Shown here piece after piece: positions 22,012-30,508 of a stretch of 33,702 nt of DNA. The stretch is taken from positions 1 to 33,702 of the IMG/VR virus record IMGVR_UViG_3300028607_002149, one strand, 5' to 3'. The stretch is from a virus. Numbering within the stretch: position 1 is the first letter of the stretch; each line of letters starts with the position of its first letter. Position numbers and translations under genes: made by a program. The notes below the pieces were generated by a model, which did no database searches, was not told where the DNA came from, and saw only the letters and a list, made by a program, of their open reading frames with translations.

Positions 22012-22016
22012 TACGC
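21995..22016. repeat. 22-bp direct repeat, copy 1
   Basis: The + strand 22-mer beginning TTGGCAATTTCAGCC and ending ATTACGC, identical to 22267-22288. It covers the start codon of the LamG gene and the stop of the IN-motif gene, giving both gene products the same first six residues (MAEIAK). Confidence 0.85.
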
Positions 22017-22283
22017 CCCCTCCGTGGTGCCGCTCGCGAAGCCCTGATGAGCAGCAGAAACGTCGATAGCGATGTTTCTGCCATCCGCAGCGGTCAAGTC
22101 AGTATTGTCATCTACAACGACAGCCGTCACACCAGTCTCATCCGAATGAAGGTTGATCTGATTGACCATATCTTCAGCCGTATCCGCCTGACCGCTCTGG
22201 AATATATTCACTCCATTCACGGACAAGGTATAATTAGCGCTAGCATTCGCAAACACAGCGGAGAGCTTGGCAATTTCAGCCAT
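22011..22283 (-). CDS. Small structural protein with flagellin IN-like motif
   Basis: 90 residues. SANYTLSVNGVNIFQSGQAD, then AEDMVNQINLHSDETGVTAV, then DNTDLTAADGRNIAIDVS. This follows the flagellin/hook IN motif pattern (xLxINGVxI..., INA.S..TGVTA......L.L.A.DGRNI.I) closely. IN motifs occur in outer parts of flagellins and hook-associated proteins. In a phage tail region it is most likely a surface decoration or adhesin piece, perhaps copied from or mimicking flagella; this is inference. The first six residues match the next gene's start (MAEIAK). Confidence 0.6.
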   Translation of the reverse strand: MAEIAKLSAVFANASANYTLSVNGVNIFQSGQADTAEDMVNQINLHSDETGVTAVVVDDNTDLTAADGRNIAIDVSAAHQGFASGTTEGA

Positions 22284-22288
22284 TACGC
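22267..22288. repeat. 22-bp direct repeat, copy 2
   Basis: Second identical copy of the 22-mer at 21995-22016, here covering the start codon of the IN-motif gene and the stop of the fibre gene upstream. The repeats flank exactly one gene, so recombination between them would remove or swap it. Confidence 0.85.
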
Positions 22289-23455
22289 GATCTCAATAAT
22301 CGTTGAATCTGGATCGAAATAAATGGTGTCTGGATCTACAGCCCAACCAATTATCTGAACAAAATCTCCGGTAGTGGAAGGTGCGGTCTTTGTCGGAGCA
22401 CCGCCTGTCCCCTCATCGGTGTAAATAACATCGCCCGCTACAAAGGTTGGGAGTGTACCCGTGTCCTTGAGGAATCCTCGCAGCAAAAACCTGCCAGTAC
22501 TGTCTACGCCTATGTCCTCTGCTGCAATCGCGACCGCTCGCGAAGTCGCCGTCGCCGTCGCTATGGCTTTCCACATGCTGCTATCGGCAGGTTTATAGTA
22601 GACAACCTCACCGCGATCAAGATCCTCGCCCGCAACAAAACTTGCAGTCGTACCCGAGCAAGTTAGATCGTCTGGCGATGAGTCGAGATTAAGAGTCCCG
22701 TTCAAGGTGTGCTCGTCTGTACCAGCGTCACCGAGGGTTACGTTTCCATTGGCGACCAGATTGAGGACCGCTGTCGTGTTATTCGTGGAGTCAATCTTGA
22801 TTGCCCAGCCATTATTGACGCCCAGCCACAGCTTCGATGGAAAACCGTGCATATTAATACCGGCATCCCTTCCGGATGTCGAGATTACGAGCCCCTCAGT
22901 TGTTACATCGGCTTTGCCCGTTGTCGTGTTTTGGAGCATCAAATAGCAACTCCCATCACCTGACCTGAGCCACATGTTGCTGTCGGTCATTTCAATCGCA
23001 GCATCGCCGGTCGCTTTGCTCTGGATTTCCACGTATTCAGTTCCGTCAGTATGCGTCAACCTAAGTTGCGGATTCGTGTCGTCAAGAACTTCAAGCGTTC
23101 GATCTGGCGTTGCGGTGCCTATGCCAACCTTATCAGTATAGCCGGAAACATTCGCAACCAGAGTGCTTGTGTCAACGGTAATGTCATCAAAAGACCCAGA
23201 GCCTCCACCGCTAGCATCGACGTAAGCCTTGATCGACTCTGACGTTGCAAGAGAAGTGGCGGCGGCCGTTCCCATTGTATCGTCATCGATAAACGTTGTG
23301 ATCTTTACCGCCTCAGAACTTTTTAGAAAGATCTGCTGATCGTCGTTTACTTCAAGGACTGCTTCGCCTTGCCGGTTCTTTAGCTTCCCGATCTCATCTT
23401 GAAACTGAACCTCGGATGCGGACTGTCCGTATTCAAACTGTTTTCCATCTGCCAT
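22283..23455 (-). CDS. Tail fibre or receptor-binding protein (shorter)
   Basis: 390 residues with AGAGG eight bases before ATG 23455. After a polar N-terminus it contains YVDASGGGSGSFDDITVDTS, then TLVANVSGYTDKVGIGTATP, DRTLEVLDDTNPQLRLTH and beta-repeat-like segments (MWLRSGDGSCYLMLQNTT, LWLGVNNGWAIKIDSTNN). The C-terminal 130 residues (GEDLDRGEVVYYKPADSSMW, then ATATSRAVAIAAEDIG) resemble a DUF2190-like beta domain. GIGTATP modules are common in fibre and adhesin proteins. The same module (LVAN.PGY.DKVG.GTATP) is in the larger fibre at 24931-27000. Likely adsorption role. Confidence 0.7.
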   Translation of the reverse strand: MADGKQFEYGQSASEVQFQDEIGKLKNRQGEAVLEVNDDQQIFLKSSEAVKITTFIDDDTMGTAAATSLATSESIKAYVDASGGGSGSFDDITVDTSTLVANVSGYTDKVGIGTATPDRTLEVLDDTNPQLRLTHTDGTEYVEIQSKATGDAAIEMTDSNMWLRSGDGSCYLMLQNTTTGKADVTTEGLVISTSGRDAGINMHGFPSKLWLGVNNGWAIKIDSTNNTTAVLNLVANGNVTLGDAGTDEHTLNGTLNLDSSPDDLTCSGTTASFVAGEDLDRGEVVYYKPADSSMWKAIATATATSRAVAIAAEDIGVDSTGRFLLRGFLKDTGTLPTFVAGDVIYTDEGTGGAPTKTAPSTTGDFVQIIGWAVDPDTIYFDPDSTIIEIA

Positions 23456-23470
23456 TGTAATTTCCTCTCG

Positions 23471-23815
23471 TTACTTCAATGCGCCGTAAGGGAAGACCTC
23501 TACGAAAACTGTAGTTGCGGCATCTGCCGTAGTGGTCCAAGTGATTTTGTAACGAGGTAAATGAAAGTCAAAGTCAATCGCTGTGCAAGAGTCCGCGCCT
23601 ACCGGTGTTGTTTGCAGTAATCGGTCGTTGTTGTCTCGGTCGATGAAGTAAATTTTGATACTGCCTGCCTGTAACGTTGAGTGAACAAACATAACCGTTC
23701 CTCGCGTCAGGTTCTTTGCTTGTTGGTCATCCAATAAAGTTGCTTCAGTGTCGTCCGTTAGAGCCTGTTTGCTGTATGCTCCCTGCTCTGCGGTCCAATC
23801 GAAAGTTATTGCCAT
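23471..23815 (-). CDS. Hypothetical tail-region protein
   Basis: 114 residues with GGGG before ATG 23815. The sequence is beta-rich: AITFDWTAEQGAYSKQALTD, GTVMFVHSTLQAGSIKIYFI, DRDNNDRLLQTTPVG, RYKITWTTTADAATTVFVEV. It probably forms a small beta-sandwich. Position between two fibre/adhesin genes suggests a virion component. The 74-base gap between it and the next gene (23816-23889) holds only a small GGGC/GCCC hairpin and no convincing promoter. Confidence 0.55.
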   Translation of the reverse strand: MAITFDWTAEQGAYSKQALTDDTEATLLDDQQAKNLTRGTVMFVHSTLQAGSIKIYFIDRDNNDRLLQTTPVGADSCTAIDFDFHLPRYKITWTTTADAATTVFVEVFPYGALK

Positions 23816-23889
23816 TTTAGTATTCCCCTGTTGGGCTAAGTTTGCCCTGTCGAATCGTAGTTTTCAAAGTCTAATCCTCAATAGTTTGT

Positions 23890-24180
23890 CTATAAGAATA
23901 AAGGGCTTACAACACACAAAGCCAGCCCGTCTATGGGGTCCGCAAGGATGCGCCCCAGCGCAAACCCGGTTTCGGCCTTGACGGCTAGCCCATCTGAGTC
24001 GGAAGTGAACCAATCACCCGCAACGCACGTTGACGTTTTGACCTGCGCCGCCCCCGCGACTTGAACCATCGGCGGCGAGTACGACCGAAACACGCCCCAG
24101 GGCTGGCCATCCACGTCAATTATTTTGTTTTTGTCGGCAGCGCTTAACGACGCGCTAACCGATACATATAACGCACTCAT
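23890..24180 (-). CDS. Hypothetical structural protein, DUF2190-like pattern
   Basis: 96 residues: SALYVSVSASLSAADKNKII, WGVFRSYSPPMVQVAGAAQV, CVAGDWFTSDSDGLAVKAET, GFALGRILADPIDGLALCVV. The pattern (two-strand start, then V.AGD......G.a.......a.GrvL..p..g...v.l) resembles small decoration or fibre-tip proteins. The C-terminal part of the 390-residue fibre has a similar layout (FVAGDVIYTDEG...). A virion decoration role is likely but the family is uncertain. It shares one base with the LamG gene upstream. Confidence 0.5.
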   Translation of the reverse strand: MSALYVSVSASLSAADKNKIIDVDGQPWGVFRSYSPPMVQVAGAAQVKTSTCVAGDWFTSDSDGLAVKAETGFALGRILADPIDGLALCVVSPLFL

Positions 24181-24926
24181 TATATCACCCTATTGATTTT
24201 CAATCCGCTGCCAGAATTGTAGTACGCGGCGATTTCGGTCTGTGACAAGCTCCGTCCCCAGAGCGCGCACGTCCCAATCGTCAAAGCGGACTCAACGGAC
24301 TGACCATTGACCAGCCCCAAATTGATCTGGTTAAGATCAACCTCTTGAATTCCCGCGGATTGCGCTGTTTCCACCAGAGTTTCCGCGTTGACACTGATCC
24401 GGATTTTGTCTGCTGTCGCGTCATGCTGGACGACAACCAGATAGGTTGTGCCGTCCGCAACTGGGACAGTAGACACCGCGTTTACTAGGGTTCCGCTTGC
24501 GTCTGTTGCCGCGGTCATGTGCATCCTGTTCTCCGTGCCCCTGTTTTGTATGCCCCACTTGTATTTGGCCGTCACGCCGTTTTGCCAATCTATGATTACG
24601 CAGTCCCAGTTGCCCGCAAAGCCTGACCCGGCTTTGAACCACGCCGAAAAAGTAAACGTCTCGTGACCGCTTGGCCAGAATCCATCTACATTTTTTGTAG
24701 AATAATAAGTTCCACCATCGTCTGGGCAGACGTGAAACACGCCCTCGCCGACCGCCGTGTGCTCAATTACAGGCTCGGTGCCCTGCACCGCGAAAACGCG
24801 CCCGCTAATAATATCCCTGCAATCCCCCTCGGATTCTGAAAAGGGAAAATACATTGTTAGGCCGTCGCCCAGTGTTCCCGTGGTGTCGCCAAGAAACCGC
24901 GTTTGTGTTTCTAGTAAGTAAGTCAT
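24180..24926 (-). CDS. LamG-like (concanavalin fold) tail protein
   Basis: 248 residues with GAGGT six bases before ATG 24926. It has a typical LamG layout: TMYFPFSESEGDCRDIISGR, TFTFSAWFKAGSGFAGN, YLVVVQHDATADKIRISVNA, and the closing TIGTCALWGRSLSQTEIAAY. It is the second LamG-like protein here (see 21016-22011), sharing the DG..Y/W.vvV.hD........I.V and aLWdr.LS..EIAA elements. The whole protein is essentially one domain, consistent with an exposed virion adhesin. Binding target unknown. Confidence 0.7.
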   Translation of the reverse strand: MTYLLETQTRFLGDTTGTLGDGLTMYFPFSESEGDCRDIISGRVFAVQGTEPVIEHTAVGEGVFHVCPDDGGTYYSTKNVDGFWPSGHETFTFSAWFKAGSGFAGNWDCVIIDWQNGVTAKYKWGIQNRGTENRMHMTAATDASGTLVNAVSTVPVADGTTYLVVVQHDATADKIRISVNAETLVETAQSAGIQEVDLNQINLGLVNGQSVESALTIGTCALWGRSLSQTEIAAYYNSGSGLKINRVI

Positions 24927-24930
24927 GCCA

Positions 24931-27000
24931 TTACCTCACTAACCATTCTGAGCCTGTGCAAAAGAGCGTTATGTTTTGATACGCCGTCCCGCCGACGGTC
25001 AACGTCAAGGCCCCGTTGATTGTTTCGCCGTCGTCGCCGCTGAAGATGATATTGTTGCCGATGACTTTATGACACACGTCAATCGTCTTCCCTGCGTTTC
25101 CAGCCGTTCCAACCGCAGGAAGGGTTACGGTCACATCTCCACCAGATGAATCGACAGTGTAAAAGTAATCAACTGCGGCTGAGAAAGTAGCGGTCTTGTT
25201 TTGATACGTTAGGCCACTAGCACTCGGAGTTACCCACGACAAAACTCCGCTGCCGTTAGTTTCCATAACTTGATTAACCAGGCCAGCGTCCACGGGAAGC
25301 GTTAGCGTGTAAGAAGTAAGCGCATCGTTAAGCGGCACCGTTAAGTTAACGCTCTTTGTATTTGATTCGGCATTGATTCTAAGGACACCAGACTGCGCCG
25401 CCGATCCGCTGTTGGCATTAGCACGAACCGTTACCGCTCCTGTGCCTTTGCACATCAGGCCCATATCTATATTTGTGTCGCTTCCAGACGCCTCAAATAA
25501 GGGAGCTGTAGAAGTGGCGACGAGAGAGCTGCCTCCTGCCGCGGAGTTTGTTATGTTGAAATAATCTACGGCGCTACTCGTCTTCGTGAATAGTAGCTGC
25601 TCGTTATTTGCCTCATCATGTACGCCATACCCGGTAGTTGCTTTTATCGCGCCTCCTGATATGTTTATGTACTCGGTAGACTCAACATCAATACTAAAAC
25701 CGTTTAGGTCTAAGGTGCCCCCAAGTTGGGGGCTGGTGTCGTCTACAACTGCTGCGAGGCCGCCGCCTCCGCTAGCGTCAACATAGGTTTTATTTGCTGC
25801 ATCCGTTCCAACCAAGGGAGTTGCAACCCCACTAATAATACCGCTTACTTTTAGAGTGCCGTTTACGTCTAATTTTGTTGTCGGATTGCTCACGCCGATA
25901 CCCACAGACCCGTCATACTTCAGCATCAGTTGTTGGGTTGTGTTACGTGTAAACTGTAAGTTATCACCATCGGCTATTATTTCATGATACGCGCTGCTTG
26001 TGCTGTAGCCCTCTAACCTAATGATCCCGTCCTCGCCAGAATCCTCGCCATCGCCAATGTGCAACTGACGTTGCGGGCTATCTGTCCCGATACCAATGCG
26101 GTCCGTCCCCGCATTAGCAAAGAAGAGATTGTCATCGGTATCTCCCTTTATCCGAAAGTCCAGATTTATGGCATCACCATTCACGACGGTTTCGCCGCTT
26201 ATAAAACTAATTCTTTCCCCGGATACGTCTTGAATCCCGCTCTTGAGAGCGGTCGCAAACAGATCAATTCGATTGCCGCCCGTTTTTTGAACATGCAGAT
26301 GCGGATCGGTAGCACTATCCTCAACCACGAACTTCTGCCCCGGAGTCGCGGTTCCGACCCCTACCTTGTCTTCGTAACCTGGTAGATTGGCGACAAGTGT
26401 ATCACCATTGATCTTTAGTGTATCGGCAACAATATCACTCGGAATACTTACCGCATCATCTAGGAGCGTGTACCAACTAGTGCCGTCGCAGAATAACCAA
26501 ATGCGCGCATTGGTTTCGCTGATAACTTTATCCGAAGCAGAGCCATCAATAAGCTCGGCGGGAGAATCAGTCGTTAGGGTAAAGTTATTTGTAGCAAAGT
26601 TAGCGACCTTATCAATTATGTAGAAGACTTGCCCTTCTACAGTAGAGGGGTCTGCTAAAGTATAGGTAGTTGTACCACCAGAAGTATCAACCAGCACAAC
26701 AAAACTTGAGGCGAGCATAGCAACGGTGCCGTCTTCAACGTTTGTAACATTGTACTTGTGCCCACCACCCGATGTAAATAACCCGGTGCCTGCAAGCGTG
26801 AGTTTAGGATTCGTTGTGGTATTGCCTACGGTAACTTCCTCGGCACTATCCGTGGTGTCTATGACCAAGTATGCGTCGGTAGTATTGTCCTCGTATATGC
26901 GGTATGCCTGCGCTGTATTAGTATCGAGGGCTAGGGGGGAAGGAAACTTTCCTTTCGGATCGTGTAGATCGTCGCCTGCTAGATTTTTGTGTAATCCCAT
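24931..27000 (-). CDS. Tail fibre protein (large)
   Basis: 689 residues with AAGGA seven bases before ATG 27000. The N-terminus MGLHKNLAGDDLHDPKGK is the kind of leader common at the start of phage tail fibre proteins. A beta-rich region with a pyocin-fibre-like stretch (FVVLVDTSGGTTTYTLADPS) follows, then repeated modules: TLVANLPGYEDKVGVGTATP, DRIGIGTDSPQRQLHIGDG, GSVGIGVSNPTTKLDVNGTL. A second pyocin-like beta segment (AVDYFYTVDSSGGDVTVTLP) and an end GETINGALTLTVGGTAYQNI close it. There is no S74 chaperone. Probably the main host-contact fibre or its shaft. Confidence 0.8.
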   Translation of the reverse strand: MGLHKNLAGDDLHDPKGKFPSPLALDTNTAQAYRIYEDNTTDAYLVIDTTDSAEEVTVGNTTTNPKLTLAGTGLFTSGGGHKYNVTNVEDGTVAMLASSFVVLVDTSGGTTTYTLADPSTVEGQVFYIIDKVANFATNNFTLTTDSPAELIDGSASDKVISETNARIWLFCDGTSWYTLLDDAVSIPSDIVADTLKINGDTLVANLPGYEDKVGVGTATPGQKFVVEDSATDPHLHVQKTGGNRIDLFATALKSGIQDVSGERISFISGETVVNGDAINLDFRIKGDTDDNLFFANAGTDRIGIGTDSPQRQLHIGDGEDSGEDGIIRLEGYSTSSAYHEIIADGDNLQFTRNTTQQLMLKYDGSVGIGVSNPTTKLDVNGTLKVSGIISGVATPLVGTDAANKTYVDASGGGGLAAVVDDTSPQLGGTLDLNGFSIDVESTEYINISGGAIKATTGYGVHDEANNEQLLFTKTSSAVDYFNITNSAAGGSSLVATSTAPLFEASGSDTNIDMGLMCKGTGAVTVRANANSGSAAQSGVLRINAESNTKSVNLTVPLNDALTSYTLTLPVDAGLVNQVMETNGSGVLSWVTPSASGLTYQNKTATFSAAVDYFYTVDSSGGDVTVTLPAVGTAGNAGKTIDVCHKVIGNNIIFSGDDGETINGALTLTVGGTAYQNITLFCTGSEWLVR

Positions 27001-27011
27001 AGTTTTATCCT

Positions 27012-27323
27012 TTAGCTAAACCCTACACCATAGTACGAAACGATGTTCCACTTTTTAGAAACAGCCTCCCATATAAGTGTAAGATTATCGCCTGCCTCAT
27101 TCCAAGTTATTGTTGTAACAGCTCCATGACCCGCGCCAGCAGTGAGATTTATCAAGGTGTCCGCACTCGCGAGGGATGCAGTATTAGCCCCTCTAATCAT
27201 AATAATATGAAGAGGCTCATTAGGACGACCACCACCATTTGCTAATGATAAGTCTAATGCGTCATCCGTAGTATCCAGAAACATAATGTTTACATTAGGC
27301 GTAATGGCAAGTGCAGTAGTCAC
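27012..27323 (-). CDS. Small beta-rich tail protein
   Basis: 103 residues from GTG 27323, overlapping the hub gene stop (GTGA). TALAITPNVNIMFLDTTDDA, LDLSLANGGGRPNEPLHIIM, AVTTITWNEAGDNLTLIWEA and KKWNIVSYYGVGFS suggest a compact beta domain resembling the pyocin-fibre-like segments of the large fibre next door (a G..y.I/L....... W.....W.....). It might be a fibre-attachment piece. Family not certain. Confidence 0.55.
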   Translation of the reverse strand: MTTALAITPNVNIMFLDTTDDALDLSLANGGGRPNEPLHIIMIRGANTASLASADTLINLTAGAGHGAVTTITWNEAGDNLTLIWEAVSKKWNIVSYYGVGFS

Positions 27324-30300
27324 GGCAATGGTTCTTCCGTTTGGTCACTAGCACCCGCAGAAGGAAATTCTGAAATGCCTTTTACTAAATCCCCGGCGTA
27401 GGTATAAATAAGCCTTCCTTCGATATCAATCAAGGGAGTTAGGACGCCGACAGGTGAAACAATGATGGGGTTTACGGTCTCCCAAAAGAAGGTTCCTGGC
27501 ACAGTTGCATCTGCCCCTTGTCGCACCCAACAAAGCTCAAAAGTTATGCGGGGACTGTCGCCTTCTAATGCTACTTCCTTACGGACTATTTCAAACACTG
27601 TGTAAGCGTCTGTGCCGTCACGTTCGTACCTTAGATAGATGTCATTATCCATGGTGATGAAATCACCAATTTGTAAGTCTATGTGTTGTAAGCTAGTAGT
27701 TATTTCAACTACGGGAGCACCAGAACTAAACCTATCTAGAATTTGTTGGTTTACTTCTTTAGCGATAGTAACGTCGGTGGCTTTTATGCCAACCCAAAAC
27801 CAATTAGGGGGATCTGCATCTGCTGGGTCGCCGCCTCCACCAAAATTACCTGCGGTATAGTGGTTTGTAAACGTGGAAACAGTTTTTGGTACGTTATAAT
27901 TATACGCGGTAGTGCCATCTACACCCCTACCGGAAGGCTTTATAGCGCCATCCGAATCTATGCTTACGCTACTAGCCTCTGCTCTAAATACGCCACAGCT
28001 TCCCAGGCGTTGTTGTCGTTGCCCAGGTGGAGTACGGTCGCCTGTAAAAGCACTAGCAGGCTCATTAGATTCATAATTAAACCTGTGACAATGCCCCAGC
28101 GCACCAGATATCGCCCGAAGCCCAGGAGGCATAGGTAGTGCAGCGTCCCACCCAATGTCAGCAGCAAAGTAAGCCTGGTTACACTTTATAAGTTCTCGCT
28201 TGATAAATGATGTAGGGGCATAGGATCCGATACTCGTACCCGAAGGCTCATTGTACTCTAAAAGTATTTGAGCATACGCAGGTATGCCAATGTTTCCAGT
28301 AGATACGGGCTCTCTATCTATTCTCTCTTGTGGGCGTAGCTGAGCACAGTACGATTGGCCTCGATCACCGTAGGCAGGGGTTAGGGCCGTATAATAGTGA
28401 CCGTATTGGGATAGACCGTCTACCGACCACCCTGTAGTGGGCGCTATAAGTCTATTCATCCACGGCACAGGCCCTCGGTACTCATTCTTAGGCAACACAT
28501 TGTTGGCGTAAGGAGCTTGGGGCTGTAGAGCCATTCCAGAAAATCCAGCTAGCGAAGCGTGTTGGATATAAAAGTATCTCTGAAAGTCATTAGTGTGTGC
28601 TCCCGCAATACCGTATGTATTTTTGTGAGTTTCGACCCCGTGTGGTCTAGGAATAATACCAATGCTTGTAAGACTTTGGTATCCTGGAAAAGCAGTAACC
28701 CGTCGAGTTAGATCGGGAAAGATTGGAAATTGAGGCTCAAGAATTATCCACGCATAGGAAGAAGAAAAGTCTGCGGTAAACTCAGTTGTACTGTCGTTCC
28801 TCCAGTCTATCCATAAGATCGACCCTCCGGTGATACTTGAATTATCAATACGCGCAATCAAGCCTTCTTTAGCTACAACACCGTCTGCCTGCGCCGAAGC
28901 ACTGGTATCTACAATACGAATAACAGGGCTTTGAATAGGGATGAACGTTTTATCAGATAAAGTGGTCTGAGTAGAGTCTGTGCCATTATTAAAGGGCCAA
29001 ATAGTGTTGTACCCTGTAACAGAACCATCGGTGGTCGCACCGGGCTGGTTGCCGTTTATGATTTTATTCGGAATAGGGAGGCCGGATTGAACCACACTTT
29101 TTATGTAGTCTAGGCGCATCGGGTTTACACAGTTGAGCTTACCCTCAATAACCATCTTACCTAAAGTTCCATAAGAACCTGGGCCTAAAACTGAGTGTGT
29201 ATAGGAGGCACTACCATAAATTGTTCCGTCTATGAGAGGCAGATAGATGGTTGGCGCAAGTGACCTATCGCCGCTGCTGCATATTGTTGGTGCTCTAAGA
29301 AAGGAGCAACTAGACATTCCAGAACACCAGTCTAAGCTATCTTCAAGCGTCCTCCAAAAGTACGAGGAAGCGGGGAATGCGCCAGTCCCCGTATCGGGGT
29401 AAGCGAATGTTTGCGCAAGTGCGGATGACTGAGTCGTGTATTCTGTGTCAGAACTCACCCCGCCGAAGTATGTAGAGCTACTTCGGTGGATAGGTGTAAG
29501 GTCTGCACGTTGATTAGGTAAGTTCATGGCATCCCAAGGCTCAAAACCTGTTTTGGCTGCTACGGACTTTATATTGTGTGTAACACGGGTTATAACACTA
29601 CCGTACAAACCATCTTGCGAGAACGTGTCTATATCGTTTACCGTAAGATGTTTTGAAGCTGCCTTGTCTACTACGTATGGAACATAAGTTATTTTTCCAT
29701 TCTCGCTTTGATAAGTAAAACCTCGCGTGGCATACGAGATGCTGTTTACCAGCGACCACAACTTCACACCTTTTGGTTGCTTATTGGTTTTATAATACTC
29801 GGGATCCCCGGCAGTGTTATTGTCTTGCCGTATTGCCCAATGTCTCTTGTCCGCCTCAATAGTAGGAGAAAGATTATCGGTATAACCATACTCGGGATCG
29901 TAGCTTGCGCGGTCTAACTGTACGTCAGATAAGGCTGCTGTATGTCTTAGAATCTGATCTAATTGGGCAAAAGGAGTACGCGCCTTGAAAGCTCTATTTA
30001 CTGTGAAGTTTGTGCATAAATTAGAAAGCGACTTACAGCTAATTGTGATTATGCCTTCACTCGGAATGATATCCGAAACAGTGAAATTGCCTATGGGTAG
30101 AAACTTGCTTATATCTAAAGACTGCTCTCCTAGTAAAATGCTTATTTTTGAGTTGAACAGTTGATAGCTAGCGGTGGAATCTCCTATAGCTGCCCCACCA
30201 CTATCTAGTATTCGGCGAATATGTCCGTCATCAATAAGCACAATATCTGTGTCCGACATGGTGACTGCTCTACTCAGCGCGTCTACAGCCTGACCAAACG

Positions 30301-30508
30301 ACTGAATCTCAGTCACTATGTTTGGTATTATTCTCTGAAGTCTGTGGGTGCTTGCCCCTATTGTTACATTCCGTAAAGGTCGATCACCCGTACAAAACTT
30401 TAGGGGTTCGTCGTCTGTGCTTTTGCCTTTATAGATTTCTACAATGTATATAGGAGAAGAGGATCCCTTTTGTAGAACTTCTGCTAAATCTGGATCTAGA
30501 GTAAGCAC
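27320..30508 (-). CDS. Large tail hub or tail-tip protein
   Basis: 1062 residues, the largest gene here. GTG start with GGAGGT, which also encodes the end of the previous gene. Its position (after the TMP and two paralogous tail proteins, before fibres) fits a tail-tip/hub protein. The N-terminal part (VLQKGSSSPIYIVEIYKG, TVTMSDTDIVLIDDG-like core AVTMSDTDIVLIDDGHIRRI, ILLGEQSLDISKFLPIGNFT) looks like the hub-type first domain; GFTYQSENGKITYVPYVVDK follows. The centre is long and beta-rich, then VVEITTSLQHIDLQIGDFIT near the end. No NlpC/P60 or lysozyme motif is seen. Hub assignment is from order and N-terminal pattern. Confidence 0.6.
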   Translation of the reverse strand: MLTLDPDLAEVLQKGSSSPIYIVEIYKGKSTDDEPLKFCTGDRPLRNVTIGASTHRLQRIIPNIVTEIQSFGQAVDALSRAVTMSDTDIVLIDDGHIRRILDSGGAAIGDSTASYQLFNSKISILLGEQSLDISKFLPIGNFTVSDIIPSEGIITISCKSLSNLCTNFTVNRAFKARTPFAQLDQILRHTAALSDVQLDRASYDPEYGYTDNLSPTIEADKRHWAIRQDNNTAGDPEYYKTNKQPKGVKLWSLVNSISYATRGFTYQSENGKITYVPYVVDKAASKHLTVNDIDTFSQDGLYGSVITRVTHNIKSVAAKTGFEPWDAMNLPNQRADLTPIHRSSSTYFGGVSSDTEYTTQSSALAQTFAYPDTGTGAFPASSYFWRTLEDSLDWCSGMSSCSFLRAPTICSSGDRSLAPTIYLPLIDGTIYGSASYTHSVLGPGSYGTLGKMVIEGKLNCVNPMRLDYIKSVVQSGLPIPNKIINGNQPGATTDGSVTGYNTIWPFNNGTDSTQTTLSDKTFIPIQSPVIRIVDTSASAQADGVVAKEGLIARIDNSSITGGSILWIDWRNDSTTEFTADFSSSYAWIILEPQFPIFPDLTRRVTAFPGYQSLTSIGIIPRPHGVETHKNTYGIAGAHTNDFQRYFYIQHASLAGFSGMALQPQAPYANNVLPKNEYRGPVPWMNRLIAPTTGWSVDGLSQYGHYYTALTPAYGDRGQSYCAQLRPQERIDREPVSTGNIGIPAYAQILLEYNEPSGTSIGSYAPTSFIKRELIKCNQAYFAADIGWDAALPMPPGLRAISGALGHCHRFNYESNEPASAFTGDRTPPGQRQQRLGSCGVFRAEASSVSIDSDGAIKPSGRGVDGTTAYNYNVPKTVSTFTNHYTAGNFGGGGDPADADPPNWFWVGIKATDVTIAKEVNQQILDRFSSGAPVVEITTSLQHIDLQIGDFITMDNDIYLRYERDGTDAYTVFEIVRKEVALEGDSPRITFELCWVRQGADATVPGTFFWETVNPIIVSPVGVLTPLIDIEGRLIYTYAGDLVKGISEFPSAGASDQTEEPLP

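Noticed and set aside
21995-22288. Diversity-generating retroelement template/variable repeat pair
   Set aside because: The two 22-mers are identical with no adenine-specific changes, and no reverse transcriptase gene is in the window.
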